Of a DNA stretch of 64,000 nt, positions 1 to 8,863 are shown piece by piece. The stretch is taken from positions 3,490,001-3,554,000 of the forward strand of contig NC_016935.1 in NCBI RefSeq assembly GCF_000250655.1, in the 5' to 3' direction. Position 1 is the first letter of the stretch; every line of letters begins with the position of its first letter. The notes beneath the pieces are model-generated. The model was not told the origin of the DNA. It searched no databases and worked only from the letters and a program-made list of their open reading frames with translations. Position numbers and translations under genes: made by a program. This stretch comes from Paenibacillus mucilaginosus 3016. Lineage in GTDB: Bacteria > Bacillota > Bacilli > Paenibacillales > NBRC-103111.

Positions 1-1
1 G

Positions 2-244
2 CTCATCACACACGGGGAGACGGGCTACCTCGCCGAGATCGGCGACGTGGAGGCGATGGCCGGCTACGCCCGGAAGATCCTGACGGATGAAGCACATGCC
101 GCGCAGCTTAGAGAAGCGTGTCTTCACCGGGCCCGCTATACATTCTGTAATGATGTCATTACACGCCAGTATGAAGAAATCTACTACCGGGTGCTCGGAC
201 GGCCGCTGCCGGAGGATCTCCGGAGGAAGCCGCTCGAATGCTGA
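2..244 (+). CDS. bshA: C-terminal end of BshA-type glycosyltransferase (partial)
   Basis: Only the last 80 codons are in the window; the frame is open from base 2 and the gene starts upstream. The tail reads HGETGYLAEIGDVEAMA followed by a helical segment with ITRQYEEIYYRVLG, which is the usual ending of GT4 family glycosyltransferases (a nucleotide-sugar contact loop, then a C-terminal helix). Directly upstream of cca-birA, Bacillales carry bshA, the N-acetylglucosaminyl-malate synthase of bacillithiol biosynthesis. The specific name therefore rests on conserved gene order; the GT4 family call rests on the sequence. It ends 16 bases before cca and is probably cotranscribed with it. Confidence 0.75.
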   Translation, partial: LITHGETGYLAEIGDVEAMAGYARKILTDEAHAAQLREACLHRARYTFCNDVITRQYEEIYYRVLGRPLPEDLRRKPLEC

Positions 245-260
245 GAGAGCGTGATCCCCG

Positions 261-1583
261 ATGAGCGGACAGATGAGATCGGCCGCGCTGGCGATCGTCC
301 GGCGTCTGAATGACAACGGCCACCAGGCTTACCTGGTCGGCGGCTGTGTCCGGGACGAGATGCTGGGGCGGCCCGTCAAGGATTATGATATCGCCACCTC
401 CGCGCTGCCGGAGCAGGTCCAGGCCTTGTTCAAGCGGACGGTGCCGACCGGGCTTCAGCACGGTACGGTGACCGTCGTGTCGGACCGGGTGCCCTACGAG
501 GTAACCACCTTCCGCAGGGAAGGGGGCTACGAGGCGTTCCGGCGGCCGACGGAGGTGGAATACATCGATTCGCTGCAGGAAGATCTGCAGCGGCGAGACT
601 TTACGATGAACGCCATGGCGCTGGATGCCGAGGGCGGTCTGGTCGACCCCTTCGGCGGCATGGCGGATCTGCGGCAGGGGGTGCTCCGCTGTGTGGGCAC
701 GGCGGAGGAACGGTTCCGCGAGGATGCGCTGCGGATGCTGCGCTGCCTGCGGTTCGCTTCCGAGTACACCCTGCGTATCGAGGAGCGCACTTGGGAAGCC
801 CTCCGGGAATGCATCGGACTCCTGCAGCATATCGCGATGGAGCGCTGCCGTGCGGAGCTTGAGCGGATGCTCGGCGGGGCCGACCCGAACCGGGCTCTTG
901 CGCTTCTGGCCGATAGCGGTGCGCTCCGGCATACGAAAGCTGAGGTCGAACTGGCGGAGCTGGACGGGATTCCGGCCGAATCGTGGCCGGGGCTCCTTGG
1001 CATTCCCTCATCGGACGAACGGCTCGCGTACCTGTATCTCCGTCTGGGAGTGGATGCCTCCGGGATCTCGGAGGATATGAAACGGCTGACGTATTCCAAT
1101 GCCCAGCGGGATGCCGCATCAAGAACAGGGGCAGCGCATGAATACTTGTCCGGCATCGCCGCAGGGGGTCCCTCGGAAGGGGAGGCCAAGGATGCCTGGA
1201 TCCGTGCTTCGCTTCGTCATGGAGCCGATGCCCTGCTCCGCTTGAGGCAGCTGTATGCTCTGGACGGGCCGCGGCTTCTGGGGCGGAGGGACGGCGAGGC
1301 GGCCGGGGACGCGCCAGCAGAAGGCCCGGCGTTCCTGGAGGCGTGGATCTCGCAAGGCGAAGCCTGGCTGGAGGCAAGGCCGGCGGGAAGCCTGAAGGAG
1401 CTTCGCCTCAGCGGCCAGGAGCTCGTCGGGCATCTCGGCGAGAAACCCGGTCCCTGGACCGGTCAGGTGCTGGGCCGCCTCCTGGAGGAGACGGCTCTGG
1501 GGCATCTGCCCAATGACAGAGAACGCCTGCTGGAAGCGGCAGAGCAGATATATGAATCTTTACAGAAGAAGGGACCCGCATGA
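261..1583 (+). CDS. cca: CCA tRNA nucleotidyltransferase
   Basis: Adds or repairs the 3' CCA end of tRNAs using CTP and ATP. The 440-residue protein has the class II nucleotidyltransferase head: the GGCVRD nucleotide-binding motif at residues 27-32, the metal-binding DYD at 41-43 and a TTFR segment, then the RRDFTMNAMA motif and a neck with RFREDALRMLRCLRFA. The length suits the Bacillus-type full CCA-adding enzyme. ATG 261 gives the expected short N-terminus before the first helix. The stop overlaps the birA start (ATGA), which indicates translational coupling. The C-terminal half is variable and Ala/Gly-rich, as is common in this family. Confidence 0.95.
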   Translation: MSGQMRSAALAIVRRLNDNGHQAYLVGGCVRDEMLGRPVKDYDIATSALPEQVQALFKRTVPTGLQHGTVTVVSDRVPYEVTTFRREGGYEAFRRPTEVEYIDSLQEDLQRRDFTMNAMALDAEGGLVDPFGGMADLRQGVLRCVGTAEERFREDALRMLRCLRFASEYTLRIEERTWEALRECIGLLQHIAMERCRAELERMLGGADPNRALALLADSGALRHTKAEVELAELDGIPAESWPGLLGIPSSDERLAYLYLRLGVDASGISEDMKRLTYSNAQRDAASRTGAAHEYLSGIAAGGPSEGEAKDAWIRASLRHGADALLRLRQLYALDGPRLLGRRDGEAAGDAPAEGPAFLEAWISQGEAWLEARPAGSLKELRLSGQELVGHLGEKPGPWTGQVLGRLLEETALGHLPNDRERLLEAAEQIYESLQKKGPA

Positions 1584-2551
1584 CAGAGCGATTAGTGGAG
1601 CTGTTTGAAGCATCCCAGGGAGCTTTTTTATCCGGGGAGGAGCTCAGCGACAAGCTGGCGATCTCCCGCACCGCCGTATGGAAGCGGATTGAGAAGCTGC
1701 GCGAGGAGGGCTACACGTTCGAAGCGGTCCCGCGCAAAGGGTACCGTCTCATCGGCAAGCCGGACAAGCTGGATCCGGCCGCCCTGGTGACCCGCCTGCA
1801 GACGGAATTGTTCGGCAGGCGCATACACTATCACCAGGAGGTCGAATCTACGCAGACGACGGCTCTGGCCCTCCTCGCCGAAGGAGCCCCCGAAGGTACG
1901 CTGATTCTCGCCGAACAGCAGACGGCCGGCCGAGGGCGGCAGGGAAGGCCCTGGATCTCGCCCAAGGGCAAGGGCCTGTGGATGAGCCTGGTGCTCAAGC
2001 CGGCCGGTCTGCCGATCTCCTGTACCCCGCAGCTGACGCTGCTGGTCGCCGTGGCCTTGTGCCGAGCGGTCCGTGCCGAGACCGGCGTGGAAGCCGGCAT
2101 CAAGTGGCCCAACGACCTGCTCGTCGGAGGGCGCAAAATCTCCGGGATTCTCCTGGAATCCCGGGCAGAGGATGCAAGCCTGCAGCATATTATCGCGGGG
2201 GTAGGCATCAGCGTGAATCTCACGGAAGAAGACTACCCGGAAGGGCTCCGGGAGACGGCTACCTCCCTTGCGATCGAAGCGGGACGGCCTGTTGACCGGA
2301 TGCAGCTCCTGTGCCGGTTCCTCCAGGAGTGGGAGCAGCTGTACAAGCTGTATCTCGAGCAGGGCTTCGGTCCGGTCAAGCTGCTGTGGGAGGCGCTGAC
2401 CGTCTCGCTGCACCGGACGATCCGCTGCCGTACGCCCCAGGGTTTCGTGGAGGGCTACGGCGAAGGGATCGACGACTTCGGGGCGCTGCTCCTGCGTCTC
2501 CCCGACGGGACCCAGCAAAGGCTGATTTCCGGTGATGTCGAATTCAGGTGA
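1580..2551 (+). CDS. birA: Bifunctional biotin-protein ligase / biotin operon repressor
   Basis: Makes biotinyl-5'-AMP and transfers biotin to carboxylase carrier domains; the N-terminal winged helix lets biotin-loaded BirA repress biotin genes. The 323 residues show a helix-turn-helix at about 18-45 (LSDKLAISRTAVWKRIEKL), the biotin-binding GRGRQGR loop at 117-123, KWPND at 175-179 with the catalytic lysine, and a C-terminal SH3-like tail. Since the DNA-binding domain is present, this is a repressor-type (class II) ligase rather than a ligase-only form. It overlaps cca by 4 bases. No biotin synthesis genes are in the window, so its operator targets lie elsewhere. Confidence 0.95.
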   Translation: MTERLVELFEASQGAFLSGEELSDKLAISRTAVWKRIEKLREEGYTFEAVPRKGYRLIGKPDKLDPAALVTRLQTELFGRRIHYHQEVESTQTTALALLAEGAPEGTLILAEQQTAGRGRQGRPWISPKGKGLWMSLVLKPAGLPISCTPQLTLLVAVALCRAVRAETGVEAGIKWPNDLLVGGRKISGILLESRAEDASLQHIIAGVGISVNLTEEDYPEGLRETATSLAIEAGRPVDRMQLLCRFLQEWEQLYKLYLEQGFGPVKLLWEALTVSLHRTIRCRTPQGFVEGYGEGIDDFGALLLRLPDGTQQRLISGDVEFR

Positions 2552-2577
2552 CAAACCTGCATACTTTTTGGTATAAT
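2549..2577 (+). promoter_or_regulatory. Sigma-A type promoter for the pan leader
   Basis: GTGACA (2549-2554), a 17-base spacer and TATAAT (2572-2577), with TGG just before the -10 (extended -10). It straddles the birA stop codon and fires into the panB leader, so panBCD can be expressed apart from birA. Confidence 0.75.
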
Positions 2578-2895
2578 TAAGGCGATGAAGGCGGTATCCA
2601 TCCGGAACTGCACTTCACGCATGTTGGAGCTTATGTTCCTTTATCCCAAACTTCATAGCATCGATCAGCAATATGTCGGATTCTGCTCTGAGCCCTGCGG
2701 GGACCGAGACAGAAGGATCATATGACAAGTTCAACATGTGAACCTTTCGCCTCGGTATCTTCTTTTCGATACCCGGCCGGAAGGTTTTTTTGCTTTGTGC
2801 CATACTACTTTTATCCGGCGGGCTGCGCGCGGAGGTGATGTCCTGAGAGGGCAGCCGCCGTGTTCGCGGCCCGTCAACCCCGGAGGTGCTTACCT
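2578..2895 (+). promoter_or_regulatory. Structured leader upstream of panB with internal terminator
   Basis: About 310 bases separate the promoter from the panB coding region and hold no convincing gene. A strong intrinsic terminator sits inside (2741-2791). GGTATC occurs twice, at 2593-2598 and 2754-2759; both copies can pair with GATACC at 2768-2773 in the terminator arm, so the 5' copy could act as antiterminator. This is the layout of a transcription-attenuating leader. A pan RNA motif is known upstream of pantothenate genes in Firmicutes, but I cannot confirm that this is one. A separate small RNA of about 205 nt ending at the terminator is the alternative. Confidence 0.5.
2741..2791 (+). 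terminator. Intrinsic terminator inside the panB leader
   Basis: AACCTT (2741) pairs with AAGGTT (2781); inside it GGTATC (2754) pairs with GATACC (2768); a run of seven T follows. It lies between the promoter and panB, so it either attenuates panBCD or ends a separate small RNA. Confidence 0.8.
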
Positions 2896-2935
2896 TGTCC
2901 AACCGCAAACCGGTACAACAGCCAAGCTGCAGAAG

Positions 2936-3829
2936 ATGAAGAGCGAGGGAACGCCGATCAGTGTCATTACGGCATACGACTTCCCTTCGGCTCTGCTGGC
3001 GGATCAGGCGGGAGTGGACGTCATTCTGGTCGGCGATTCGCTCGGCAACGTCGTGCTCGGCTACGAATCGACGATCCCCGTGACGCTCGATGACATGGTG
3101 TACCACACCAAGGCGGTGACCCGTGCGGCCCGCTCCAGCTTCGTCGTGGCGGATCTGCCGTTCATGACCTATCACGGCAGCCTGGATGCCACGCTGGCCC
3201 ATGCGGCCAGACTGATGCAGGAGGGACTGGCCAAGGCCGTCAAGCTGGAAGGCGGCGCGGAGATTGTTCCCGCCGTTCGGGCCCTCGTACAGGCCGGCAT
3301 CCCGGTGATGGGCCATATCGGGCTCACGCCGCAGTCCATCCATCAGATCGGCGGCTTCAAGGTGCAGGGGAAGACTTCGTCCCAGGCCCAGAAGCTGATC
3401 GAGGACGCGCTGGCCCTGCAGGAGGCCGGGGCGTTCTCGATTGTCCTCGAGCTGGTAACGGATCAGCTGGCTGCCTTGGTGACGGAGAAGCTAGCCATTC
3501 CGACGATCGGCATCGGGGCAGGGGCTGCCTGTGACGGGCAGGTGCTCGTATTCCACGACGTGCTCGGCTATGGGGAGGAAAGCCATCCGAAGCGGTTCGT
3601 GAAGCCTTATGCGAACATCGGGGAGATCATCCGCTCGAGCATCCGCCAGTACGTCGAAGAAGTGAAAGACCGCAGCTTTCCGGGACCGGAGCATTCGTTC
3701 CATATGGACGACGAGGCGGCCGCCTCGCTGTATGGGAGCTCCCCGAGCCGCGGCTCGGGCGCTGTAACGGAAGACGTATCGGAAGAGAAGAAGACCGCCA
3801 AGGAACCTCAGAAAGTTCCTGTGACTTAA
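2936..3829 (+). CDS. panB: Ketopantoate hydroxymethyltransferase
   Basis: First committed step of pantothenate synthesis: transfers a hydroxymethyl group from 5,10-methylene-THF to alpha-ketoisovalerate. The family signature runs from ITAYDFPSA through VGDSLGNVVLG, LPFMTYHGS, VKLEGG and GHIGLTPQS to IGIGAG, and ends with EEHSFH-like PEHSFH and a family-atypical Ser/Glu/Lys-rich tail of about 35 residues. The start is problematic. ATG 2936 is the first in-frame ATG of the body but has no good ribosome binding site and drops the first helix. A perfect GGAGGTG (2882-2888) precedes TTG 2895, which is out of frame; one extra A in the AAA at 2907-2909 would join it to give MSNRKTGTTAKLQKMK, the expected N-terminus. 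The body of the gene is intact. Confidence 0.93.
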   Translation: MKSEGTPISVITAYDFPSALLADQAGVDVILVGDSLGNVVLGYESTIPVTLDDMVYHTKAVTRAARSSFVVADLPFMTYHGSLDATLAHAARLMQEGLAKAVKLEGGAEIVPAVRALVQAGIPVMGHIGLTPQSIHQIGGFKVQGKTSSQAQKLIEDALALQEAGAFSIVLELVTDQLAALVTEKLAIPTIGIGAGAACDGQVLVFHDVLGYGEESHPKRFVKPYANIGEIIRSSIRQYVEEVKDRSFPGPEHSFHMDDEAAASLYGSSPSRGSGAVTEDVSEEKKTAKEPQKVPVT

Positions 3830-3850
3830 TGGCTGCAAGCCAATCATCGA

Positions 3851-3888
3851 GGGACCGCTGCCCGGGCCGTTACAGCTGGGGCGGTCCC
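3851..3888 (+). other. Hairpin between panB and panC
   Basis: GGGACCGC (3851-3858) and GCGGTCCC (3881-3888) form a perfect 8-bp stem, with CCC/GGG able to extend it inward. No T-run follows, so it is not a classic terminator; it could adjust mRNA stability or panC expression. Confidence 0.45.
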
Positions 3889-3919
3889 CAATAGTAATCG
3901 GGAACGGAGCAGGCTGCCT

Positions 3920-4786
3920 ATGGAAACCGTAAAGAGTATTGACCGGCTGAGAGAGCTGATCAAGGAGAAGAAAGCGCAAAACCCGAACCTGACGGTCGGT
4001 TTCGTGCCTACAATGGGTTTTCTCCACCGGGGGCACGCCTCCCTGCTGGAAGCCGCCCGCCGGGAGTGCGACCTCGTCGTGCTGAGCATCTTCGTTAACC
4101 CGCTGCAGTTCGGGCCGAACGAGGACTTCGAGCGCTACCCCCGCGATGAGGAGCGGGATTTGAATATTTCCGAAGAAGCGGGGGCGGACCTGGTATTCTT
4201 CCCGCAGGTAGAGGAGATGTACCCTTCGCCGACCAAGACGATCGTATCGGTGTCCGGCGTCTCCGAGGGATTGTGCGGGGCATCGCGCCCGGGCCATTTT
4301 GACGGGGTATCCACCGTGGTGACGAAGCTCTTCCATATCGTCCAGCCCGACCGGGCCTATTTTGGGCTGAAGGACGCGCAGCAGGTCGCCGTCATTGAGC
4401 AGATGGTGAAGGACCTGAACATGCCGGTAACGATTGTGCCGTGTCCGATCGTCAGAGAAGCGGACGGCCTGGCGCTCAGCTCCCGCAACGTCTACTTGAG
4501 TGAGGAGGAGCGCAGCCAGGCTCTCGTGCTCTCGGCGGCGCTGAACGCTGCGGAGCGGCTGACGGAAGAGCGCGGCAGCGGGTTTACAGCCGCTGAGCTG
4601 ACGGCTCTGATCCGCCGGGAGATCGGCAGGTCCCCGCTGGCGGACATCGACTATGCTGAAGTGCTCAAGTACCCAACGCTTGAGCCGTTCACGGCCCCTG
4701 AGGCGGGGCAGCGCATCATTGTCGCTCTCGCGGTGCGGTTCGGCCGTACGCGTTTGATAGATAACCGGATTCTGAACATCCGGTAG
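3920..4786 (+). CDS. panC: Pantothenate synthetase
   Basis: ATP-dependent ligation of pantoate and beta-alanine to pantothenate. The 288-residue length is normal. Visible motifs are [10 protein letters not shown] (residues 30-39; ATP-binding HxGH-type motif), [36 protein letters not shown] and the KMSKS-like [16 protein letters not shown] 3920 gives the standard start before TVKSI. It is the second gene of panBCD, 90 bases after panB with a hairpin in the gap. The product of the neighbouring panD (beta-alanine) and the downstream product of panB (pantoate, after ketopantoate reductase, not encoded here) are its two substrates. Confidence 0.96.
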   Translation: METVKSIDRLRELIKEKKAQNPNLTVGFVPTMGFLHRGHASLLEAARRECDLVVLSIFVNPLQFGPNEDFERYPRDEERDLNISEEAGADLVFFPQVEEMYPSPTKTIVSVSGVSEGLCGASRPGHFDGVSTVVTKLFHIVQPDRAYFGLKDAQQVAVIEQMVKDLNMPVTIVPCPIVREADGLALSSRNVYLSEEERSQALVLSAALNAAERLTEERGSGFTAAELTALIRREIGRSPLADIDYAEVLKYPTLEPFTAPEAGQRIIVALAVRFGRTRLIDNRILNIR

Positions 4787-4820
4787 AACGGAAGCTACAC
4801 ACCCCAGGAGGCGATCATCC

Positions 4821-5204
4821 ATGTTTCGTACCATGCTGAAATCCAAAATCCACCGCGCCACGGTGACAGAAGCCAATCTCAATTATGTCGGCAGCATTAC
4901 TATTGACTCGGATCTGCTGGATCTGGTTGACATGCTTCCGAACGAGAAAGTGCAGATTGTTAACAATAACAACGGGGCTCGATTCGAAACGTACATCATT
5001 CCGGGCCCCCGCGGCTCCGGGGTCGTCTGTCTGAACGGCGCGGCAGCCCGCCTCGTCCATCCCGGCGATACGGTCATTATTCTTTCTTACGTTATGCTGT
5101 CGGATGAGGAAGCCCGCAAGCATGTGCCGCAGATTGCCATCATGGGCGAGAACAACAGCGTCGTCACTGTGCTCAAGGAAGAAATTCATTCCACGGTTTT
5201 GTAG
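4821..5204 (+). CDS. panD: Aspartate 1-decarboxylase precursor
   Basis: Pyruvoyl enzyme that makes beta-alanine from L-aspartate for pantothenate. The 127-residue proenzyme has the self-cleavage site Gly24-Ser25 in NYVGSI; after cleavage Ser25 becomes the pyruvoyl group. Lys9, Tyr22, and the FETY and GAAARL segments of the active site are present. It has a clear AGGAGG ribosome binding site and follows panC by 34 bases, completing panBCD. Nothing odd; the length matches the E. coli and Bacillus proteins closely. Confidence 0.97.
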   Translation: MFRTMLKSKIHRATVTEANLNYVGSITIDSDLLDLVDMLPNEKVQIVNNNNGARFETYIIPGPRGSGVVCLNGAAARLVHPGDTVIILSYVMLSDEEARKHVPQIAIMGENNSVVTVLKEEIHSTVL

Positions 5205-5273
5205 TCCGCATGAAACGCGACGGGGAGACGCACAATGTAACTACATTAGACGAAGCGTAAGGTGGGATCAGCC

Positions 5274-5919
5274 GTGTTCAAACATCTTTTTGCTTCCATG
5301 AACGAGATGCTGAGCGAAGTCATGGCGGAGTACCCGTCCTCCACCGGCGTGAAACGCAGAGAGCTGCAGGAAAAGCTCCGCGCGCTGAAGGCCATGAGCG
5401 ACGCTTGCATTGAAGAGTGGCTGCAGTTCGAGGAATCGATGGGTCAGGGGGATGCGCGCCGCCGGGATATCCTTCAGCGGCAGCGATCCTTCGGATCCGG
5501 AGCTGGCCGGCAAACGGACGGAGCTGTTCATCCGCGGCCAGGGCTTCTACAAGCTGCACATGTTTGATGAGGCCATCGCAGAATTCGATGAGCTGGTCCG
5601 TCTGCAGCCTGATTTTACACTGGCGCGCATTTATCTGGCGATGTCGTATCTCCGCAAAGGAGAGATGACCGAGAGCTATACACATTTTCAATTTTTATCC
5701 CAGCTGACTGAGAATATGCAGATCAAGGCGATTTCGTACAACGCCATGGGCTGTATCCAGGCCCAGCAGCACAATATGGATAAAGCCTGTGAATTTTTCA
5801 ACATGGCGTACCGCACCGATCCGGCCAGTGTCCAGCCGCTCCTTGAGCTTGGCGTATGCAGTGAAGGCGGCGGCGGCCTGCAGTTTGATATTTCCCCATC
5901 CCGCGAACCGCTGTCGTAA
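5274..5919 (+). pseudogene. TPR-repeat protein gene with a frameshift
   Basis: Translation starts at GTG 5274 after AAGGTGG, giving MFKHLFASMNEML and a helical region. At about 5445-5450 the frame is lost in a run of five G (cagggggat). Removing one G joins it to the second frame (GMRAAGISFSGSDPSDPELAGKR) and continues through tetratricopeptide-like helices (YKLHMFDEAIAEFDELVRLQPD, then KAISYNAMGCIQAQQHNMDKACEFF). The merged product would be about 215 residues. TPR proteins are protein-interaction scaffolds; a specific role is unknown. Whether this is a true pseudogene or a homopolymer sequencing error cannot be settled here; I favour error because both parts are intact and the site is a G run. 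Confidence 0.65.
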
Positions 5920-6007
5920 GCGCATGGCCAAGTTTGCTATTCCCTTTTGACTGCAAGATTGGTATGCTTAAGGGGAGAGTGGGGATGAAGGGATTGACAC
6001 AGCACGT

Positions 6008-8863
6008 ATGAAATTTGCGGTTCTGGATTTTGAAACGACCGGGAGCACGACTTCGGATCGCATTATCCAAGTCGGGCTCTTTATTATAAATGACCAAGAT
6101 ATTACGGACAGGTATACTTCTCTCGTCAACCCGGGCATGAGTATACCTGCTGCTATTACTACACTTACCGGCATTACCGACGACATGGTGAAGGATGCGC
6201 CGTCACTGGATACCGTGATGGCGGAGATGGTGCCCTTGCTGGAAGAGTCGGTCCTTGTTGGACACAATATTGCTTTTGACCTTGCGTTTCTGCAGCGTGC
6301 ACTCGATGAGACGGGGTACTTCCCGTTTGACGGGCGTGTGCTGGATACGATGGACGCGCTGCGCGTCCTCTTCCCGGGACTCGGGTCACTCCAGCTCTCC
6401 ATGGCCTGTCAGGCGCTGGGTATCGCACATGAACGGCCTCACCAGGCCGACAGCGACGCAGAAGTGACAGCTGCGATTTGGAACCGCTGCATTGAGCGGT
6501 TTCAAGGGCTTCCTCTGCTGACGCTCCAGCGCATGGAGATGGTTTTTGCCGATTCGGCCAGCGATTTCGGCTGGTTTGTGCAGGAGATGCTGCAGTACAA
6601 GGAGCTGCACTCGCCGCTCGACCCCGATGCCGACCGGTATTTCAGACAGTTTGCCCTGAACGTGGAGGAGTGGGGGGACGAAGAGCCCGTCCGCACCCCG
6701 GAAGAGGTGAGGCAGCTGCCGGACAGCTTCGAGGAATTCTATGACGGGCTCCGGGCTGCGCTCAAGACGAAATTCGCCGCCTATGAAGAACGTGATGCCC
6801 AGGTCCAGATGATCCATGAAGTCGAGGAGGCGTTCGAAGAAGAGCGCCACCTCATCATTGAAGCGGGAACAGGCACGGGCAAGTCGCTGGGCTATCTCAT
6901 TCCTTCCCTGTATTACGGGATCAAGCAGGACGAGAAGGTGGTGGTGTCCACCCATACGATCAACCTGCAGGAACAGCTTCGGGAAAGGGATGTTCCTCTC
7001 CTCCATGAGCTCTTCCCGATCGGGTTCGAGGCTTCCGTTCTCAAGGGTAGGAGCCATTACCTGTGCCTGCGCAAGTTCGAGCAGAAGATGAACCTGATGG
7101 ACTTCGAGCACGGCAAAGAAGACCGAATAACGGCTGGACAAATGCTGGTCTGGCTGGGGGAAACGAAGCATGGCGATGAAGAAGAACTGCACTTTGCGGG
7201 ACGGGGACGGCAGTTCTGGCACTCCGTCGAAAGCGATACGGAATCCTGTCTGAACCGTGCATGCCCCTGGTTCAAGCGCTGCTTCTATCACCGAGCGAGA
7301 CACCAGGCGAATTCGGCCGACGTCATTATAACGAACCACTCTCTATTGTTCACGGATACGAAGGCGGAGAACCGGCTGCTTCCTTCCTATAAGCACCTGG
7401 TCATTGATGAGGCTCATCACTTTGAGGATGTGGCCGGCAAGCATCTGGGCATCGAGCTGCATTATCACGGCCTCTCGAATGCCATAGCCTGGCTGTATAA
7501 GGACAGCCGGGCCGGTCAGCTCTCCTCCCTGCGCTTCCGGCTGCAGCGTCACGAAGACGAGAAGGCCAGGACCTGGTGTTTAGTCGTTGACGAAGCGGTA
7601 GAGAAGCTGCTGGTACTCCGGGAGGAGTGGGAGAGTCTGTCCGAGATGCTGTATCAGCTGCTTGTCTCGCGTAGCGATCCATCGCAGCAGAGCGAAGGCA
7701 ATGCGCTCGTCTACCGGGTGCGCAAAGAGAAATTGCCTTCCGGCTGGGAGAAGCTGATGGTCACGGAAGAAAATATCATGCTTCTGTTTAACGATACGCT
7801 GAAGAAAGTGGAGCGTCTCATCTCGGACATCAAGGAAGTACAGGACGATTACGATGTGCAGGGAGTTCTTACCGATCTCAGCGGGTCGGTCAAGGAGCTG
7901 CACCGGCAGAAGGATGCACTCCATTTCTTCATGACGATGCCGGATGAGAACTATGTGTACTGGATGGAGGCCGGCCACTACAACAAGAACCGGTCGCTGC
8001 AGCTGTCTTCCGTACCGATCGACGTCAGTTCGATGCTTCAGGGACAGTTCTTCGGTGTGAAGGACAGTGTCATTCTAACCTCTGCGACCTTGTCCGTCGG
8101 CAAGTCGTTCGATTATACCTGCGAACAGCTGGGCCTTAAGAAAGACGAAGAGCAAGGGAAGCTGCGTACGGTGCAGCTGCCTTCTCCGTTCAACTACAGG
8201 GAGCAGGCCCTCGTCGTCATTCCAAGGGATTTTCCTACGCTCAAGGGGGCGGCAGGGGAGAAGGAATTCCTCGACCGGCTGATTCCATCGCTGGCGGAGG
8301 TAGCGCTGCAGACCCGAGGCCGGATGCTCGTGCTCTTCACCTCCAACCGGATGCTGAAGCTGGCGCATGCTGGACTTAAGGATGTGCTGGCTTCGTTCGG
8401 GATAACGGTTCTCGGGCAGGGAGTCGACAGCAGCAACCGCAGCAAGCTGACCCGGCTGTTCCAGAACAGCAAGGCTTGCGTCCTCCTCGGAACAAGCTCC
8501 TTTTGGGAAGGTGTGGACATCCCGGGCGATGCGCTGACCTGCCTGGCGATCGTGCGGCTTCCTTTCCAGCCGCCGAACCACCCTCTGGTCGAAGCGAAGA
8601 CGGAGAAGCTCAAACAGCGGGGGATGAACGCTTTCATGAAGCTGTCCGTTCCTCAAGCGGTGATCCGGTTCAAGCAGGGCTTCGGGCGGCTTGTCCGGAC
8701 CGCAGCCGATAAAGGCATCGTGATCATCTACGACACGAGAGTGATCGATACGCAGTACGGCAAGTATTTTCTGTACTCGCTCCCGGGTCCGAGGATCGAG
8801 CATATGAACTCGGCTCAGCTCGTGCCAAGAATAAAGCAGTGGATGGGTGAGAACGAAGCATGA
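6008..8863 (+). CDS. dinG: DinG-family exonuclease/helicase
   Basis: 951 residues combining an N-terminal DEDD 3'-5' exonuclease domain (Asp7, Glu9 in LDFETTG; about 1-170) with an XPD/DinG superfamily 2 helicase domain. Walker A is GTGTGKS near residue 288; the Walker B box is DEAH near 467, and helicase motif VI is seen in QGFGRLVR. This is the Bacillus-type fusion, acting on DNA or RNA ends in repair; its exact cellular role is uncertain. Four cysteines, Cys353 and then Cys414, Cys419 and Cys425 (C-x4-C-x5-C), sit where XPD/DinG proteins bind a 4Fe-4S cluster. Its stop overlaps the rex start (ATGA). No strong ribosome binding site is visible before ATG 6008. Confidence 0.93.
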   Translation: MKFAVLDFETTGSTTSDRIIQVGLFIINDQDITDRYTSLVNPGMSIPAAITTLTGITDDMVKDAPSLDTVMAEMVPLLEESVLVGHNIAFDLAFLQRALDETGYFPFDGRVLDTMDALRVLFPGLGSLQLSMACQALGIAHERPHQADSDAEVTAAIWNRCIERFQGLPLLTLQRMEMVFADSASDFGWFVQEMLQYKELHSPLDPDADRYFRQFALNVEEWGDEEPVRTPEEVRQLPDSFEEFYDGLRAALKTKFAAYEERDAQVQMIHEVEEAFEEERHLIIEAGTGTGKSLGYLIPSLYYGIKQDEKVVVSTHTINLQEQLRERDVPLLHELFPIGFEASVLKGRSHYLCLRKFEQKMNLMDFEHGKEDRITAGQMLVWLGETKHGDEEELHFAGRGRQFWHSVESDTESCLNRACPWFKRCFYHRARHQANSADVIITNHSLLFTDTKAENRLLPSYKHLVIDEAHHFEDVAGKHLGIELHYHGLSNAIAWLYKDSRAGQLSSLRFRLQRHEDEKARTWCLVVDEAVEKLLVLREEWESLSEMLYQLLVSRSDPSQQSEGNALVYRVRKEKLPSGWEKLMVTEENIMLLFNDTLKKVERLISDIKEVQDDYDVQGVLTDLSGSVKELHRQKDALHFFMTMPDENYVYWMEAGHYNKNRSLQLSSVPIDVSSMLQGQFFGVKDSVILTSATLSVGKSFDYTCEQLGLKKDEEQGKLRTVQLPSPFNYREQALVVIPRDFPTLKGAAGEKEFLDRLIPSLAEVALQTRGRMLVLFTSNRMLKLAHAGLKDVLASFGITVLGQGVDSSNRSKLTRLFQNSKACVLLGTSSFWEGVDIPGDALTCLAIVRLPFQPPNHPLVEAKTEKLKQRGMNAFMKLSVPQAVIRFKQGFGRLVRTAADKGIVIIYDTRVIDTQYGKYFLYSLPGPRIEHMNSAQLVPRIKQWMGENEA

